From CAVPDG01 sp963702535 (GTDB taxonomy: Bacteria; Chloroflexota; Anaerolineae; Anaerolineales; UBA4823): a DNA stretch of 64,000 bases. This document shows, in pieces, positions 10,204 to 20,750 of this stretch. The stretch lies in the NCBI GenBank assembly GCA_963702535.1, contig CAVPDG010000010.1:62001-126000 (forward strand), written 5' to 3'. Numbering within the stretch: position 1 is the first letter of the stretch; every line of letters begins with the position of its first letter. The translations under genes were made by a program, and so were the position numbers. The notes under the pieces were generated by a model. The model searched no databases and had not been told where the DNA came from. It worked only from the letters and a program-made list of their open reading frames with translations.

Positions 10204-11553
10204 ATGCGAAAAAACCTGATCTTCCTGGCTATTGCCATCCCCGCCTGCCTGCTCCTGGCAGCATTTATCTACAGCCTTCCACCGGTCAAAGACCGGCTTT
10301 CCTGGCGCATCGATGACTTGCAGGCGCGCATCCAGTATGCCATCAACCCGCCGGATGAGGCGGTTTTCGTCCCGCAGGGCACGATAAACGCCACCCCAAG
10401 CCAGCCGACCCCCACACCTACCCTTACTCCTGCCCCGCCCACCCCAACCATCCCGGGTCCTACGCTCACGCCCGCCCCCACCAGCACGCCGGCGCCATCC
10501 GCCACACCCCCACCGGCAGCCGTCAACCTGGACGGTGTGGTGTACGTGGACCAGCATGGACGCTGGAACTATTGCGGTCCTGCCAACCTAACCATGGCGC
10601 TCAAGTTCTGGGGCTGGCCCGGCGACCGCGATGACGTAGCCGATGTAGTCAAGCCGGGTATACTCAGCGACGGAAGCCTGGATTACATCCAGCGCGGCAA
10701 ATTTGATAAGAATGTGATGCCGTATGAGATGGCTAGTTTCGTCGCCGACCATACCGACTTCAACGTCGTCGTCCGTTCCGGCGGCGATATCGACCTGGTA
10801 AAACGCCTGATTGCCGCCGGATTTCCGGTGCTGATCGAGAAGGGCTATTACGAAGCCGATTACACCGGTAAGATCGCCTGGATGGGGCACTATTTATTCG
10901 TCACCGGTTATGACGACGCGTCTGGCAATTTTATCGTCCAGGATGCCTATCTAAAACCCGGTAAAAATATGAAAAGCGATTACCCAACCTTTATCGAAGG
11001 TTGGCGCTCTTTCGACTACCTCTTTATGGTGGTCTATCCTCCCGAGCGCGAGGCTGAGGTCTTTTCGATTCTAGGCTCCTGGGCGGACCCCACCTGGGCA
11101 AACCAGCACGCCCTGGAGATCGCCGATAAAGAGATAGCCAGCCTGACCGGCATCGACCAGTTCTTTGCCTGGTTCAATAAAGGCACAAGCCATGTCAACC
11201 TGACCCAGTATCCCGAAGCCGCAGCCGCCTACGACCAGGCTTTTCAGATTTACTCCACATTGGGGGACGACAATACGCAGCGCCCTTACCGCATGTTGTG
11301 GTACCAGACCGGACCCTACAAAGCCTACTTCTACTCCGGTCGTTACCAGGATACCATCAACCTGGCTAATACCACCCTTAATGACACCATCTCCGAGCCC
11401 ACATTGGAAGAAAGCATTTACTGGCGCGGGATGGCATACTGGGCGCTCGGTCAAACAGCAGACGCCATCGCCGATTTCCGTGAAACGGTGCGCCTGAACC
11501 CCCATTTCACACCCGGGTACGATATGCTTGCCCAGCTTGGAGCCGCTCCCTGA
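10204..11553 (+). CDS. Membrane-anchored C39-like peptidase with TPR tail, copy 2
   Basis: An intact 449-residue paralogue of the preceding gene with the same layout. It has an N-terminal membrane helix (LIFLAIAIPACLLLAAFIYS), the stalk IQYAINPPDEAVFVPQ, a longer Thr/Pro linker (residues about 65-110), the C39-like domain (NYCGPANLTMALKFWGW; WMGHYLFVTGYDD; FIVQDAY) and TPR-like repeats (YPEAAAAYDQAF, SIYWRGMAYWALGQTADAI). The catalytic Cys, His and Asp are all kept. It has its own AUG after AAAATTGGCGGTAC, with no strong ribosome site. Its stop overlaps the sbcD start (TGATG at 11551), so it is co-transcribed and probably translationally coupled to a nuclease gene with no obvious functional link. 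Confidence 0.85.
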   Translation: MRKNLIFLAIAIPACLLLAAFIYSLPPVKDRLSWRIDDLQARIQYAINPPDEAVFVPQGTINATPSQPTPTPTLTPAPPTPTIPGPTLTPAPTSTPAPSATPPPAAVNLDGVVYVDQHGRWNYCGPANLTMALKFWGWPGDRDDVADVVKPGILSDGSLDYIQRGKFDKNVMPYEMASFVADHTDFNVVVRSGGDIDLVKRLIAAGFPVLIEKGYYEADYTGKIAWMGHYLFVTGYDDASGNFIVQDAYLKPGKNMKSDYPTFIEGWRSFDYLFMVVYPPEREAEVFSILGSWADPTWANQHALEIADKEIASLTGIDQFFAWFNKGTSHVNLTQYPEAAAAYDQAFQIYSTLGDDNTQRPYRMLWYQTGPYKAYFYSGRYQDTINLANTTLNDTISEPTLEESIYWRGMAYWALGQTADAIADFRETVRLNPHFTPGYDMLAQLGAAP

Positions 11554-12836
11554 TGCCTACTATCCTGCACTTCGCCGATGCCCATATCGATATGGCGAAC
11601 TACGGTCGCCACGATCCACAAACCGGTCTGCCCATCCGGGTTGTGGATTTCCTGAAATCCCTGGATACCATCGTAGACGCCGCCATCGACGAAAAGGTTG
11701 ACCTGGTGATCTTCGCCGGAGATGCTTACAAAGACCGCAGCCCCGCGCCAACCTTCCAGCGCGAGTGGGGGCGGCGGATCATGCGCCTCTCCCATGCTGG
11801 CATCCCTGCGCTGCTGCTGATCGGCAATCACGATCTCTCGCCCGCCCTGGGTCGCGCCCATGCCCTGGAAAGCTTCGACACCCTCGAGGTGCCGGGGGTG
11901 CGCGTCATCGACCGGCCTGCTTTCCTGAGACCTGCCGACCTATTCGACCTGCCCCTGCAGGTGCTCGCATTACCCTGGATCTCCCGCACCGGCTACCTGG
12001 CGCAGCGCGATTCCCCCTCCGCCGACCTGAGCCAGGTATATGAAGAGCTGGAAGAACTACTGACGCAGCTCATCCAGGGTTGGCTGGAGCAAGCCGATCC
12101 CTCCCTGCCCACCGTGATGACAGCACACGCCTCGGTATCCGGAGCCAGCTATGGCGGCGAGCGCACCGTCATGCTGGGCAGCGACCTGGTGTTGCCCGGC
12201 TCGCTGGTGAAAGACCCGCGCCTGGACTATGTGGCGCTTGGACACATCCATAAACCCCAGGACCTCAACCCAGGCAGCCATCCGCCGGTGATCTATCCCG
12301 GCTCCATCGAACGCGTCGATTGGGGGGAGTGCAATGACGAGAAGTATTTTGTCATCGCCCATGTCACGCGTGGCGAGACGCAGGTTGAGTGGCGCAAGCT
12401 GACCGGTATCCGCCCTTTCATCGATCGCCGCCTTAAGCTAACCATCCAGGAAGGCGTCAGCGACGCGCTGCGCGCCGCTCTCCCCCCGCCGCAAGACCTG
12501 GATGGAGCCATTGTCCGTCTCATCCTCGAGTACCCGCGCGAGTGGGAAACGCTGATCGATGAGACCGCACTTCAGGAACATATTGCCCGGGCGTTTGACT
12601 TCCATCTCGTCAGGCGTCCCATCATGGAAACGCGCATCCGCCTGCCTGGCGACCAAACGATTGGCAGCCTTGCCCCGCTTGAGCTGCTCGATCTCTACTG
12701 GCGCGCCAGCCATTCAAGCGAAGAAGAGTTGCCTTCCTTGCTGAAGCTGGCAAGTGAAGTCATTGAGGATGCCACCCAGGAGACATTAAATTGGTACCGG
12801 CTGCGGTTAAGCTCGTTGTTAAGCTTAGGTAATTAG
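11553..12836 (+). CDS. sbcD: DNA repair exonuclease SbcD (Mre11-type)
   Basis: An intact 427-residue calcineurin-like phosphoesterase of the SbcD/Mre11 type, the nuclease subunit of the SbcCD complex that opens hairpins and trims blocked DNA ends with Mn2+. Metal-binding motifs are LHFADAHID at the start, VDLVIFAGDAYKD, LLIGNHDLS, VMTAHASVSG and YVALGHIHKPQDL. The C-terminal half (residues about 270-400) is the capping and SbcC-binding region. The ATG overlaps the upstream stop. The partner sbcC, usually the next gene, is here about 7.9 kb downstream on the same strand. Confidence 0.92.
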   Translation: MPTILHFADAHIDMANYGRHDPQTGLPIRVVDFLKSLDTIVDAAIDEKVDLVIFAGDAYKDRSPAPTFQREWGRRIMRLSHAGIPALLLIGNHDLSPALGRAHALESFDTLEVPGVRVIDRPAFLRPADLFDLPLQVLALPWISRTGYLAQRDSPSADLSQVYEELEELLTQLIQGWLEQADPSLPTVMTAHASVSGASYGGERTVMLGSDLVLPGSLVKDPRLDYVALGHIHKPQDLNPGSHPPVIYPGSIERVDWGECNDEKYFVIAHVTRGETQVEWRKLTGIRPFIDRRLKLTIQEGVSDALRAALPPPQDLDGAIVRLILEYPREWETLIDETALQEHIARAFDFHLVRRPIMETRIRLPGDQTIGSLAPLELLDLYWRASHSSEEELPSLLKLASEVIEDATQETLNWYRLRLSSLLSLGN

Positions 12837-12848
12837 TACTAAGGTTGG

Positions 12849-12877
12849 TTGAAATCGAGGGATTTCCTTGTTATAAT
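12849..12877 (+). promoter_or_regulatory. Sigma-70-type promoter ahead of the riboswitch leader
   Basis: TTGAAA (12849-12854), a 17-base spacer and a consensus TATAAT (12872-12877) form a strong promoter just after sbcD. Transcription would start near 12884 and give a leader of about 380 bases carrying the c-di-GMP riboswitch before the next ATG at 13264. Bases 12880-13080 hold no gene that I can support. Confidence 0.7.
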
Positions 12878-13089
12878 CTTTTTACATGGTCTTAGTGGTA
12901 TCGATAACACCTGTCAGAATTCTGTAAGGAAATTTATCGGCGAGCCAGCGTAAAATTAGAGGTAGCAACAAACAGTAAGGCTACCGAGCAGCGCCTGTAT
13001 TGATTGCAGAGACAACGTGGGTATTCTTGCATTGCACAAGGCACCAGGGCTGGCGGTACATACAATCCGAATCCGATAGGTTGAGCATC

Positions 13090-13179
13090 CCGAAAAGGTA
13101 AACCCATCGTGAGGTGGGGGCGCAAAGTCATGGGTCTGCAGGTGTGCAGACCGCCAGGCTGCCGAAGTTCGCCTTCGGC
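13090..13179 (+). ncRNA. c-di-GMP-I (GEMM-I) riboswitch
   Basis: The aptamer core matches the GEMM-I consensus in order. GGTAAACC is followed by a 6-bp P2 stem (13103-13108 with 13113-13118) capped by the GNRA loop GTGA. Next comes GGGGCGCAAAGTCATGGGT, corresponding to GGGACGCAAAGCCACGGGT. An 8-bp P3 stem follows (13133-13140 with 13145-13152), then CGCCAGGCTGCCGAAG, which closes P1. A 7-bp hairpin (13161-13167 with 13173-13179) would sequester the 3' strand of P1 and is a plausible switch element, although no U-run follows it. The downstream gene encodes a surface protein, a usual target class for c-di-GMP control. Confidence 0.8.
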
Positions 13180-13263
13180 GCTTTGCGTTAATGGGCTTAA
13201 TACCGTAACAAGATTGGGCGAAATCAGGCGAGTTTTTATACAGGTTAGGTAACGCACTCAATA

Positions 13264-14407
13264 ATGGGCACGGATGTTCAACCACCATCCGGTCAGTCTA
13301 CCACAAACCCGCAAGCAGATCGGTTTACTCGTGGTCCTGATGCGGGGCTGTACTTCATAGGGGTTATTGCTGTATTGGCGTTCATCTCAATGATAGCCGT
13401 CTTGTTCTGGGTAGCATCTCGGGAGAATTCAGCGCCGGTCGCCGCGCTGCCCACCTCCTCCCCTCTTCCAGGAGAGCAGGAAGGGGTTGTCCTCTTGCCC
13501 ATTGTCAGCGGTCAATCCACCGCCGAGTCCCAGGCAGACCTGACATCACAGGCAGTAACTCCACTGGTGCCTACCCAGATCCCGCCTACCATGGCGCCAG
13601 CCCCAACCGGCGCTGCAGATGGTCAGGACTCCCAATCGGCAACAGCCTCCGCCCCATTACAATCTGGCGTTCCAGCCTCCACAAGCCAATCGAACCGCAC
13701 CCCTTCAAGCTCTGGAGCCTCCCGCACTGCCACACCCTCTCCGACCCTGGGTACCGCCCAGACGGTCACAGCTACCCCAACCAACCAGACGCCTTCCCCA
13801 ATCACGACCGGCGAGGTCGGCACCCTTTTCATCCGCAACGACCAGGGTTGCGTGGATACGCGCAACAACGATTTATATATCTTCGGCGAGATCGTCAATA
13901 ACGGCGCGATCCCGGTCGATATCTTGAACTGGGATGTCAAGATCTACGATGGCGCCCGTGAGATCCAGACCGACGACATCTTCCTCGATATCCCCAATAA
14001 CTACGCTGTTTTTGCAAACAGCTCGATTCCGTTTGCATTGCTCACCACTCTGGACCGGTCTACTTTCACCGACTACGACATTTCTTTGGATTACGCCGCC
14101 GGTCCACACTACACCGCGCTCCGATCTAAGCATCGTCGAGTTTACCTCCACCCGTGACGCCGGTTTTACCGAGGTAACCGGCAAATATGCGCATACCGAC
14201 GTGGCAAATCCGCCAGATATCGTCTGGATCATTGCCACAGTCCGCGACGCGCAGGGCAGGCTCACCAACCTGCAGTACCAGCACTACACCAATGCATCAA
14301 TTATCGACCCACGGCTGCCCTCCGGGCAGCATAGCTTCCGCCAACTCTACTTAGAAGATAACCCTTGCGGCGGTGGGACCATCGCAGTCAGCATCCTTGG
14401 TGAATAG
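13264..14407 (+). CDS. Membrane-anchored surface protein with FxLYD-like domains (one frameshift)
   Basis: About 380 residues. A cytoplasmic N-terminus is followed by one membrane helix (about residues 30-52, LYFIGVIAVLAFISMIAVLF), then about 130 residues of low-complexity Ser/Thr/Pro/Ala linker. Two beta-rich modules follow. The first (LYIFGEIVNNGAIPVDIL, then WDVKIYDGAREI) matches the FxLYD pattern of strand, Asn-rich turn and strand; the second (FTEVTGKYAHTDVANPPDIV) looks like a divergent repeat. A frameshift near 14105-14125 separates the two parts. The gene lies behind a c-di-GMP riboswitch, so its expression probably follows the shift between motile and attached life. No enzyme motif is visible; a role in adhesion or the cell envelope is inferred. 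Confidence 0.7.
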
Positions 14408-14574
14408 CTGTCCGGTGGATAGGATGATCATTTTTTTAGGGGTTATACCGGCTTAACAATGAGAGGGAGGTGGTGAAATCGAACAAGATGTGATCAAATG
14501 ACCAGTTCAGCCTGTGTCAGGTCCAAACTTAATCGTTGTATTACCCAAATGACCATTTGTTGAGGAGGATTGGA

Positions 14575-17500
14575 ATGCAAAAAAAGACATACTTGTTGAT
14601 GGCGATTGTCGTGATCTTGAGCCTGTTGGCATCAACGACGGCTCTCGCCCAAACCGGCGGTAATCCGCACGGTGCAGTCCCGGTGCAAGGGGACGCCTCG
14701 ACGGACGTTGCCAGCCAGGCTGCGGTAAGCGGTCCGGTTTCGGTGGTCGTCCACCTGGACAAGGCATCCCTCGCCAGCGTCGGGAAATTCATGAGCGCCG
14801 CTGAGCGCGTCCAATATGCTGCCGAAGTTGCTGCCCTGCAAGACCAGGTAGCAGCCCAGGTCGAGGCGTTGGGCGGCACGGTGCTCGGCCGGTTTAAAAC
14901 CCTGTCCAGCGGTCTGGCGGTGCGCATCGATGCCTCCCGCGTGCAGGATTTGCGCGCCCTGGCAAATGTCGCAGCCGTACGCCGCATCGGCACCTATGAG
15001 CTCGACCTGAACGACACCGTGCCGTTCATCGGTGCGGCAGACGTTCAGGACATGGGCTTCGATGGCACGGGTATCAAAGTAGCGGTGCTGGATGATGGCG
15101 CCGACTACACCCATGCCAAGCTAGGTGGCCCCGGAAACGTGGATGCTTACGAAGCCTGCGCTGACGATCCTACCGTCATCGGCGAAGCCAACTGCCCCTT
15201 CTTCCCAAATGATAAGATCGTGGGCGGTTACGACTTCACAGGCGCCTGGGACGGCTCCACCATCCCTGAGACCCCTGATCCCGACCCGATCGCCTTGAGC
15301 TTCCACGGCACGCACGTGGCTGATATCATCGGCGGTCTCCCCACTCCAGATAGCACAAAGGCTCGCGTGCGCGTGGCGCATCTCTCTCCGGATGCCCCTG
15401 CAGTGGACATTCTCGTCAATGATATGGTTGCATTTTCAAATGTAGCCTTCAAAGAGGTGAGTGACTACGCGGCCCTCATGCCTGGGACCTATAACGTCAA
15501 GGTTGTTCCAACTGGAGCCACCACCCCTGTCGTTATCGAGGCAAATCTGACACTCGCTGCTGGCAAAGACTACACCGTTGCTGCCGTGAATGTCCTCGCC
15601 AGCATTGAACCACTTGTCCTGGCTGGACAACAATGCCGCTCCGGCAGCTGGTAACGCTCACGTGCGCTTTGTGCACGCTTCGCCGGATGCGCCAGCAGTG
15701 GATATTGCCTTGGCAGGCGGCGCAGTGCTCTTCCCCAACGTAGCCTTCAAGGGCGTTGGCGACTATCTGCCTGTTCCAGCCGGCACATATGATCTGGAAG
15801 TCCGCCTGGCTGGAACCAACACAGTCGTTCTGCCTCTGCCAGGCATTGCATTGGCAGCTGGCAAGATCTATACGGCCTTTGCAGTTGGCCTGGTGGCAAA
15901 TAACACCCTGGGCGCTGTCCTTGACGGATGACACCCCCAATCGTATGGGTCCCGGCGTGGCGCCTGGCGCAGACCTGTATGCCTTCAAGGTCTGCTCCGA
16001 GGTCAGCACGGCATGCTCCGGTATCGCATTGCTCCAGGGTACCGATGCAGCAGCCGACCTGGATGGCGATCCGGCGACCTATGACCCCGCCGACGTGATC
16101 AACGCCTCCATCGGTTCTGGCTATGGACAGCCGGAAGACGACTGGACGGCTTTCGTCAACGAAGCGGTTGCCTACGGTAGCGTCTATGTCATCTCCGCCG
16201 GCAACAACTCGGATATGCCGTTCATCGTTGGCTCGGCATCTACCGCCACGGCTGCCATCAGCGTGGCGCAGACCAGCGTGCCTTCGGACAAGGTGTACTA
16301 CATCACAATCAATGCCCCCACTCCAGCGTGGTCACCAACACTGCCTGGTTGAGCTGGTCCATCCATCCCCAGCGTGAGTGGCGCCATCACCGGCAATATC
16401 GCCTACGACACCACCAAGCATGACACCCGGCTGGGGTGTAATCCAGACGGCAGCAGCCCCTGGACAGGCACGCCCTTCACGGGCCAGGTAGTCCTGGTCG
16501 ACCGCGGCGCTTGCGCTGCCAGCTTGAAAGTGGCGAACGCTGACGCCGCAGGCGCCAGCATGGTGCTGATTGCCATGATCGCCGCCGGCGCACCTTATCC
16601 GTTCGCCTATGGCGGCGGCGAGGTCACCACCCCGGCCTTCTCCGTCACCCAGGCGGATGGCACCCTGCTCAAGACGCCGGCACCAACGTAACCATGGATC
16701 CCACATGGGGTTGCCGCTGCTCGACACCATGGTCGGCACATCCTCGCGCGGTCCGCGCAACCACGATAACCGCATCAAGCCGGATATCGGCGCACCGGGC
16801 GGATCCACCTCGGCTGAGTACGGCACCGGCACGGAAACCACCCCATTCGGCGGCACCTCCGGCGCAGCCCCCATGGTCACGGGCTCGGCTGCTTTGCTGG
16901 TGCAGAAGTATAAAGCCATGCCGGCCTCCATCCAACAAGAGCTCGGTCCGCTGTTCTACAAGGTCCTGATGATGAACACCGCCAACACCACGGTGTACCA
17001 GGATTACTACGGCGGCAGCCTGGCGCCCATCACCCGCATCGGTGGCGGTCGGGTTGACGTGCTGAGCGCCTTCAACTCCAAGACCATCGCCTGGGACAGC
17101 ACGGATGGCTGGAAAGACCCGCGCTACAACACCGGCAGTATGTCCTTTGGCTACCAGCCGGTCACCGGCGTCTATACCACGCTGCGCTTGGGCACAATCG
17201 CCAACATGGACAGCGAAGGCCATACCTATGACCTCTCGGCTGCTTTCCGCTATGCCAATGACGAATCGGCAGGCGTAACCCTGAAGGTCACCCCACGCCG
17301 GCTCTACGTCCCCGGGGGAGAGACGGCAATTTCAAGGTCAAGATCACCATCAAAGCCGAGACCTTGAAAGAGTGGCCGGTCTTCGGCAACAGCGCTTTGA
17401 ACAAGGGCGCAACCGGCAACAGCGGCACCCTGCTGACCAACCAGGAATACGATGGCTACATCAACATCGATGGCGGCGAGAACAACACCGTTCACCTGGC

Positions 17501-18370
17501 GTGGCAGGTCCTGCCCAAGAAAGCCGCCAGCGTGGCCTACTCACCGCGTTTCCTCGACCTGAAGTCCGATGACACCACCCTGCTGAAGCTCCACAACCGC
17601 GCTCAATACCAGGATGCCGACGCGGATGTCTTCGCCCTGGTAGATAACAGCCCGAACATCTACAACTATGAGGTGTTCGACGATCTGAGCTTCATCGGTT
17701 CTGCACCGGCGGATGTTCCCCGGCGGCGCTCCCGGCGTGGGCTGCAACCAGACGATGATCGACCTGAAGCAGGTCGGTGTTCGTGACTTCGACAATGCCT
17801 ACATCGAGTTCGGCATCACCCTCTGGGATAGCCCATACCGCGCCAGCCAGTACCCCGCTCAGTTCTATGTCTTCATCGACAAAGACCGCAACGGGACGGA
17901 CGACTACTACGTCTACAACACGGAGCTGAGTGGCTTCGGAGCTTCGGGGCAGAATGTAGTCGCCTGCTGCAACTTCACCACAGGTCGCTGCAGCGCCTAC
18001 TTCTACACTGACTCGGGCTTCAATACCCAGAACTGGTCGACCATCCCCGCCAGCGCCATCGGCATGATTCCCGGGACGGCGTTCAACTTCCAGGTTCTGG
18101 CTCGCGACTCCTGGTTCACCGGCAACTTTACCGACTGCTCGCCGGGTGACTGCGCTACCACCATACCTATACCATGGGTATGCCCAAGTACGCCGTCGAT
18201 AACATCTTCCCCGACGATCCCCGCACAGGATGCCGTAAATGACCGTCACCAAAGTGCCGGGCGGAGATACAGCCTGGCCCTCTCAGATCGGCTTGTTGGT
18301 CATGTATCGCCAGGCTGAGATCGAGAGCGAATCAGAATCGGTTCAGGTCTTCTCCTCCCTTAACCGATAA
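14575..18370 (+). CDS. Secreted subtilisin-like (S8) protease with two inserted DUF4397 domains and a PA domain (many frameshifts)
   Basis: A secreted protease of about 1,260 residues. ATG 14575 has AGGAGG at 14563-14568; a signal peptide (YLLMAIVVILSLLASTTALA) and an inhibitor-I9-like propeptide follow. The catalytic domain has Asp (KVAVLDDGADYTH), His (SFHGTHVADIIGG), oxyanion Asn (VISAGNNSDMPF) and Ser (GGTSGAAPMVTGSAALL). Between His and Asn lie two DUF4397 modules (VRVAHLSPDAPAVDI at nt 15369 and VRFVHASPDAPAVDI at 15661). A PA domain (VVLVDRGACAASLKVANA) lies between Asn and Ser, as in Vpr-type subtilases. A long beta-rich C-terminal region ends with SSLNR at 18370. At least seven frameshifts occur, near 15630, 15925, 16350, 16690, 17325, 17705 and 18170-18250. 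It probably digests extracellular protein. Confidence 0.8.
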
Positions 18371-18387
18371 TACTCCTAAGTTTTAAT

Positions 18388-18420
18388 GATGACGGTCAGC
18401 CGCAGTGGCTGACCGTCATC
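18388..18420. terminator. 14-bp perfect hairpin between convergent genes
   Basis: GATGACGGTCAGCC (18388-18401) pairs perfectly with 18407-18420 around a 5-base loop. It starts 18 bases after the protease stop and ends at the last base before the stop codon of the convergent gene, so it could end transcription from both sides. It has no clear U-run on either strand. Confidence 0.6.
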
Positions 18421-19214
18421 TCATCCCAACGATGGGTCAGGGCTCTCAAAAATAAACCGTTCCAGATCAGTATGGTAGATGTACTTTACCTCCTGATCGT
18501 TCTGATCCTTGACTTTCAGTGTGATCGCATAACCGGTGATATCGCCCGGGTTATACGTCTGCCCCGCTTGCGGGCAACCCAGGCTGGTATCGGTCCATTT
18601 CTTGGCGTCAATCGGATCAGGGATGATCTCTCTCCGTGGGCATGCCAAGCCGCTGGCGCCAGGTCCGACCATCGCCAGGTTGACCAGCTCGGCACTTCCG
18701 GCGCAATATTCTTCACCACGTGAGCTCAGCTGGGATGGTGCTTTCACACAAGAAAGCGTTGCTTGGCGTCTGCAATGGCAGTCATACATCCTGACCCTGG
18801 TAACTTAAGACGATCTGGTAGCCGGGCACAGTTGCCTGGGTATACGCCTGACCTGGCTGCGCACAGCCCAGGCTGCCATCCGGCCAGACCACTTCACTCA
18901 CCGAAACGACGCTGATCTGATCGAGGGGAACCCCAAGGCGCTGCGCCAGGTCTTCCTGCGCTTGCTGGACGAGCGGCGCAGCCGCCTCGTCGTAACCGCC
19001 TGGCTGCGCAGGGCGCCGCTTCAGCTGGCTGGCTCTCAGCAGGCGTTTCCAGTGGGAACCGCCACCACGCCCTGGTCGCGGCGTGGGCGCCGCAGCCAAC
19101 TCCTGCGGTCATAGCTGGATTGTTCAGCCTCACCAGCTTTGCGAAGCCGGAGCGCACGCCGACAACAAGACCGACCGCCAGGCTGAGAAGAAGACAGTAG
19201 CCGATCCATTTCAT
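18421..19214 (-). CDS. Secreted protein with two Leu-Gly-Cys repeat modules (frameshifted)
   Basis: The start is ATG at 19214 with AAGGAGAT before it. A signal or anchor helix follows (WIGYCLLLSLAVGLVVGV). After at least two frameshifts (near 19080-19100 and 18790) the body shows two copies of one module. The first has LVQQAQEDLAQRLGVPLDQI, VWPDGSLGCAQPGQAYTQ and GYQIVLSYQG. The second has KKWTDTSLGCPQAGQTYNPG, GYAITLKVKD and YIYHTDLERF. The recurring pattern W.D.SLGCp..Gq.Y....GY.I.L......YHTD is widespread in secreted proteins of Chloroflexota and cyanobacteria, but I know no assigned function. The conserved Cys could bind metal or form a disulphide. It is convergent with the protease gene. 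Confidence 0.55.
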
Positions 19215-19463
19215 CGTCGTATCTCCTTGTGTCTTAGTGTTGAATCTGATCACATCGTACCGCTTCTCTAGGAAACATTGCGTCTTAGCCTTTACGGATT
19301 GATCGACGCTGTTTATACTCACATCTATACGATCCATTCCCCATGCAGGGATTCGGGTTCAGGTCATTAGACGCCGCATGTACTGACGAAAAAGTTCCCG
19401 TGTGGCAGGATTTTTCTCAATATAAATCCTGCTATCGATGGCTCATCCAGGGAGGCCATCTCA

Positions 19464-20732
19464 ATGTCGATAAAACATAAGTTCTGGATCCTTCTGTCTG
19501 GTATTGCTGTTATCTGACTCTTACCACGATGATGTCCGGCAGCGCTCTGGCAGCCATCTTCGACCGCTACGCCGATGCTGTGCTCGGGCAGCCCGATTTT
19601 ATCTGCATGCCTGGCCAATAACGGCGGGATCAGCGCCCAAAGCCTCAACAAGCCCGGCGGGATTGCCGTCGCATCCGGCCAGCGGACGCTTATACGTCGC
19701 CGATACGTTCAACAACCGCGTGTTGAGCTGGCCGAACGCAGCCAGCTTCGCCAGCCATGCCGCCGCAGACATGGTCTTTGGGCAGGGCGACATCTTCACA
19801 ACCAATACCGCCAACAAAGGCGGACGCCAGCGCGAATAGCTTGCACGAGACCGGGTGGCTTGGTAGTCGACAGCCAGGGCAACCTGTACGTCGCCGACAC
19901 AGAGAACCACCGCATCCTGCGCTTCAATAACCCGCCATCCAACGACACGATCGCCGACACGGTTTTCGGGCAGGACGGGAGCTTCATTGACATTTACTGA
20001 CAACAATGGGGGCATGGCCACAGCGACAACACCCTGAACCTGCCCGAACGGTCTGGCGCTCGATACCGGGGGGAACCTGTATCGTAGCCGACACCGACCA
20101 ATAACCGCCTGCTGATTTTCAACAACTCCCTTGACAGATACAACACCAATGAACGCCGATCTGGTGATCGGTCAGCCGGACTTTGATTACATCACGTTTC
20201 GCGACCCGCCGACGGCAGCGCAGCTTGAACGCAGCCGCAAGGCGTCGCCGTAGATCTCAGCCGGTAACCTGTATGTCGCCGATACTGCCAATTACAGAGT
20301 GCTGGGATTTTCTGCCACCACATGCGAATGGTAATGCTGCTACTCGCGTCTTCGGTCAGGAAAGCCTCACCGCCAACGTCGAGTACTGCATATTGACGGT
20401 TCTGCGGCAAACAACCTCTGTAATCCCATTGGCGTCTTCGTTGATAACTCCGGCGTCCTGTATATTTCTGACGTACAATTCGACAGGGTGCTGCTATTCT
20501 ATACTTCCGTTGAGCGGCACCCCGCCGATTAACTCAGATGAAGTCATCGGGCAGCCAAATTTCACCAGTGAGCTTACGCCAAAACCGCCCTTCTCGTATG
20601 GGTTGGATTACCCAAATGCCGTGTTCGTAGACAGCCAGCGCAACCTGTATGTGAGCGATTTCGAATAACAGCCGGGTGCTGCGCTTCGACGCCCTCGGGG
20701 CAGACAGATTTGACCTACCTGCCCATCAATAG
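19464..20732 (+). CDS. Secreted NHL-repeat (beta-propeller) protein, heavily frameshifted
   Basis: Starts at ATG 19464 behind GGGAGG, with a signal peptide (KFWILLSGIAVI...). NHL repeats then recur: DRYADAVLGQPDF, LNKPGGIAVASG, LYVADTFNNRVLSWPNA, PGGLVVDSQGNLYVADTENH, RILRFNNPPSND, LYVADTANYRVLGF (shifted frame), YPNAVFVDSQRNLYVSDFE and finally NSRVLRFDAL before a TAG at 20732. The spacing fits one six- to seven-bladed propeller for binding protein or sugar outside the cell. At least eight frame changes occur in 1.27 kb, so it is either a decayed gene or a poor stretch of sequence. Neighbouring sbcC suffers equally, which favours sequence error. The 249-base gap before it holds no clear promoter. 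Confidence 0.65.
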
Positions 20733-20750
20733 TGCAAATAAATCCTTTAT

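Noticed and set aside
12880..13080. Small RNA gene or short protein upstream of the riboswitch
   Set aside because: Minus-strand frames at 12934-13288 have no family match and would run through the riboswitch. No stable fold with a terminator was recognised.
13161..13179. Hairpin after the riboswitch read as an intrinsic terminator
   Set aside because: No U-run follows, and the next bases are GC-containing. I keep it only as a possible switching partner for P1.
18388..18420. Perfect hairpin as a mobile-element end
   Set aside because: No flanking direct repeat or second copy is seen. Its place between convergent stops suits a terminator.
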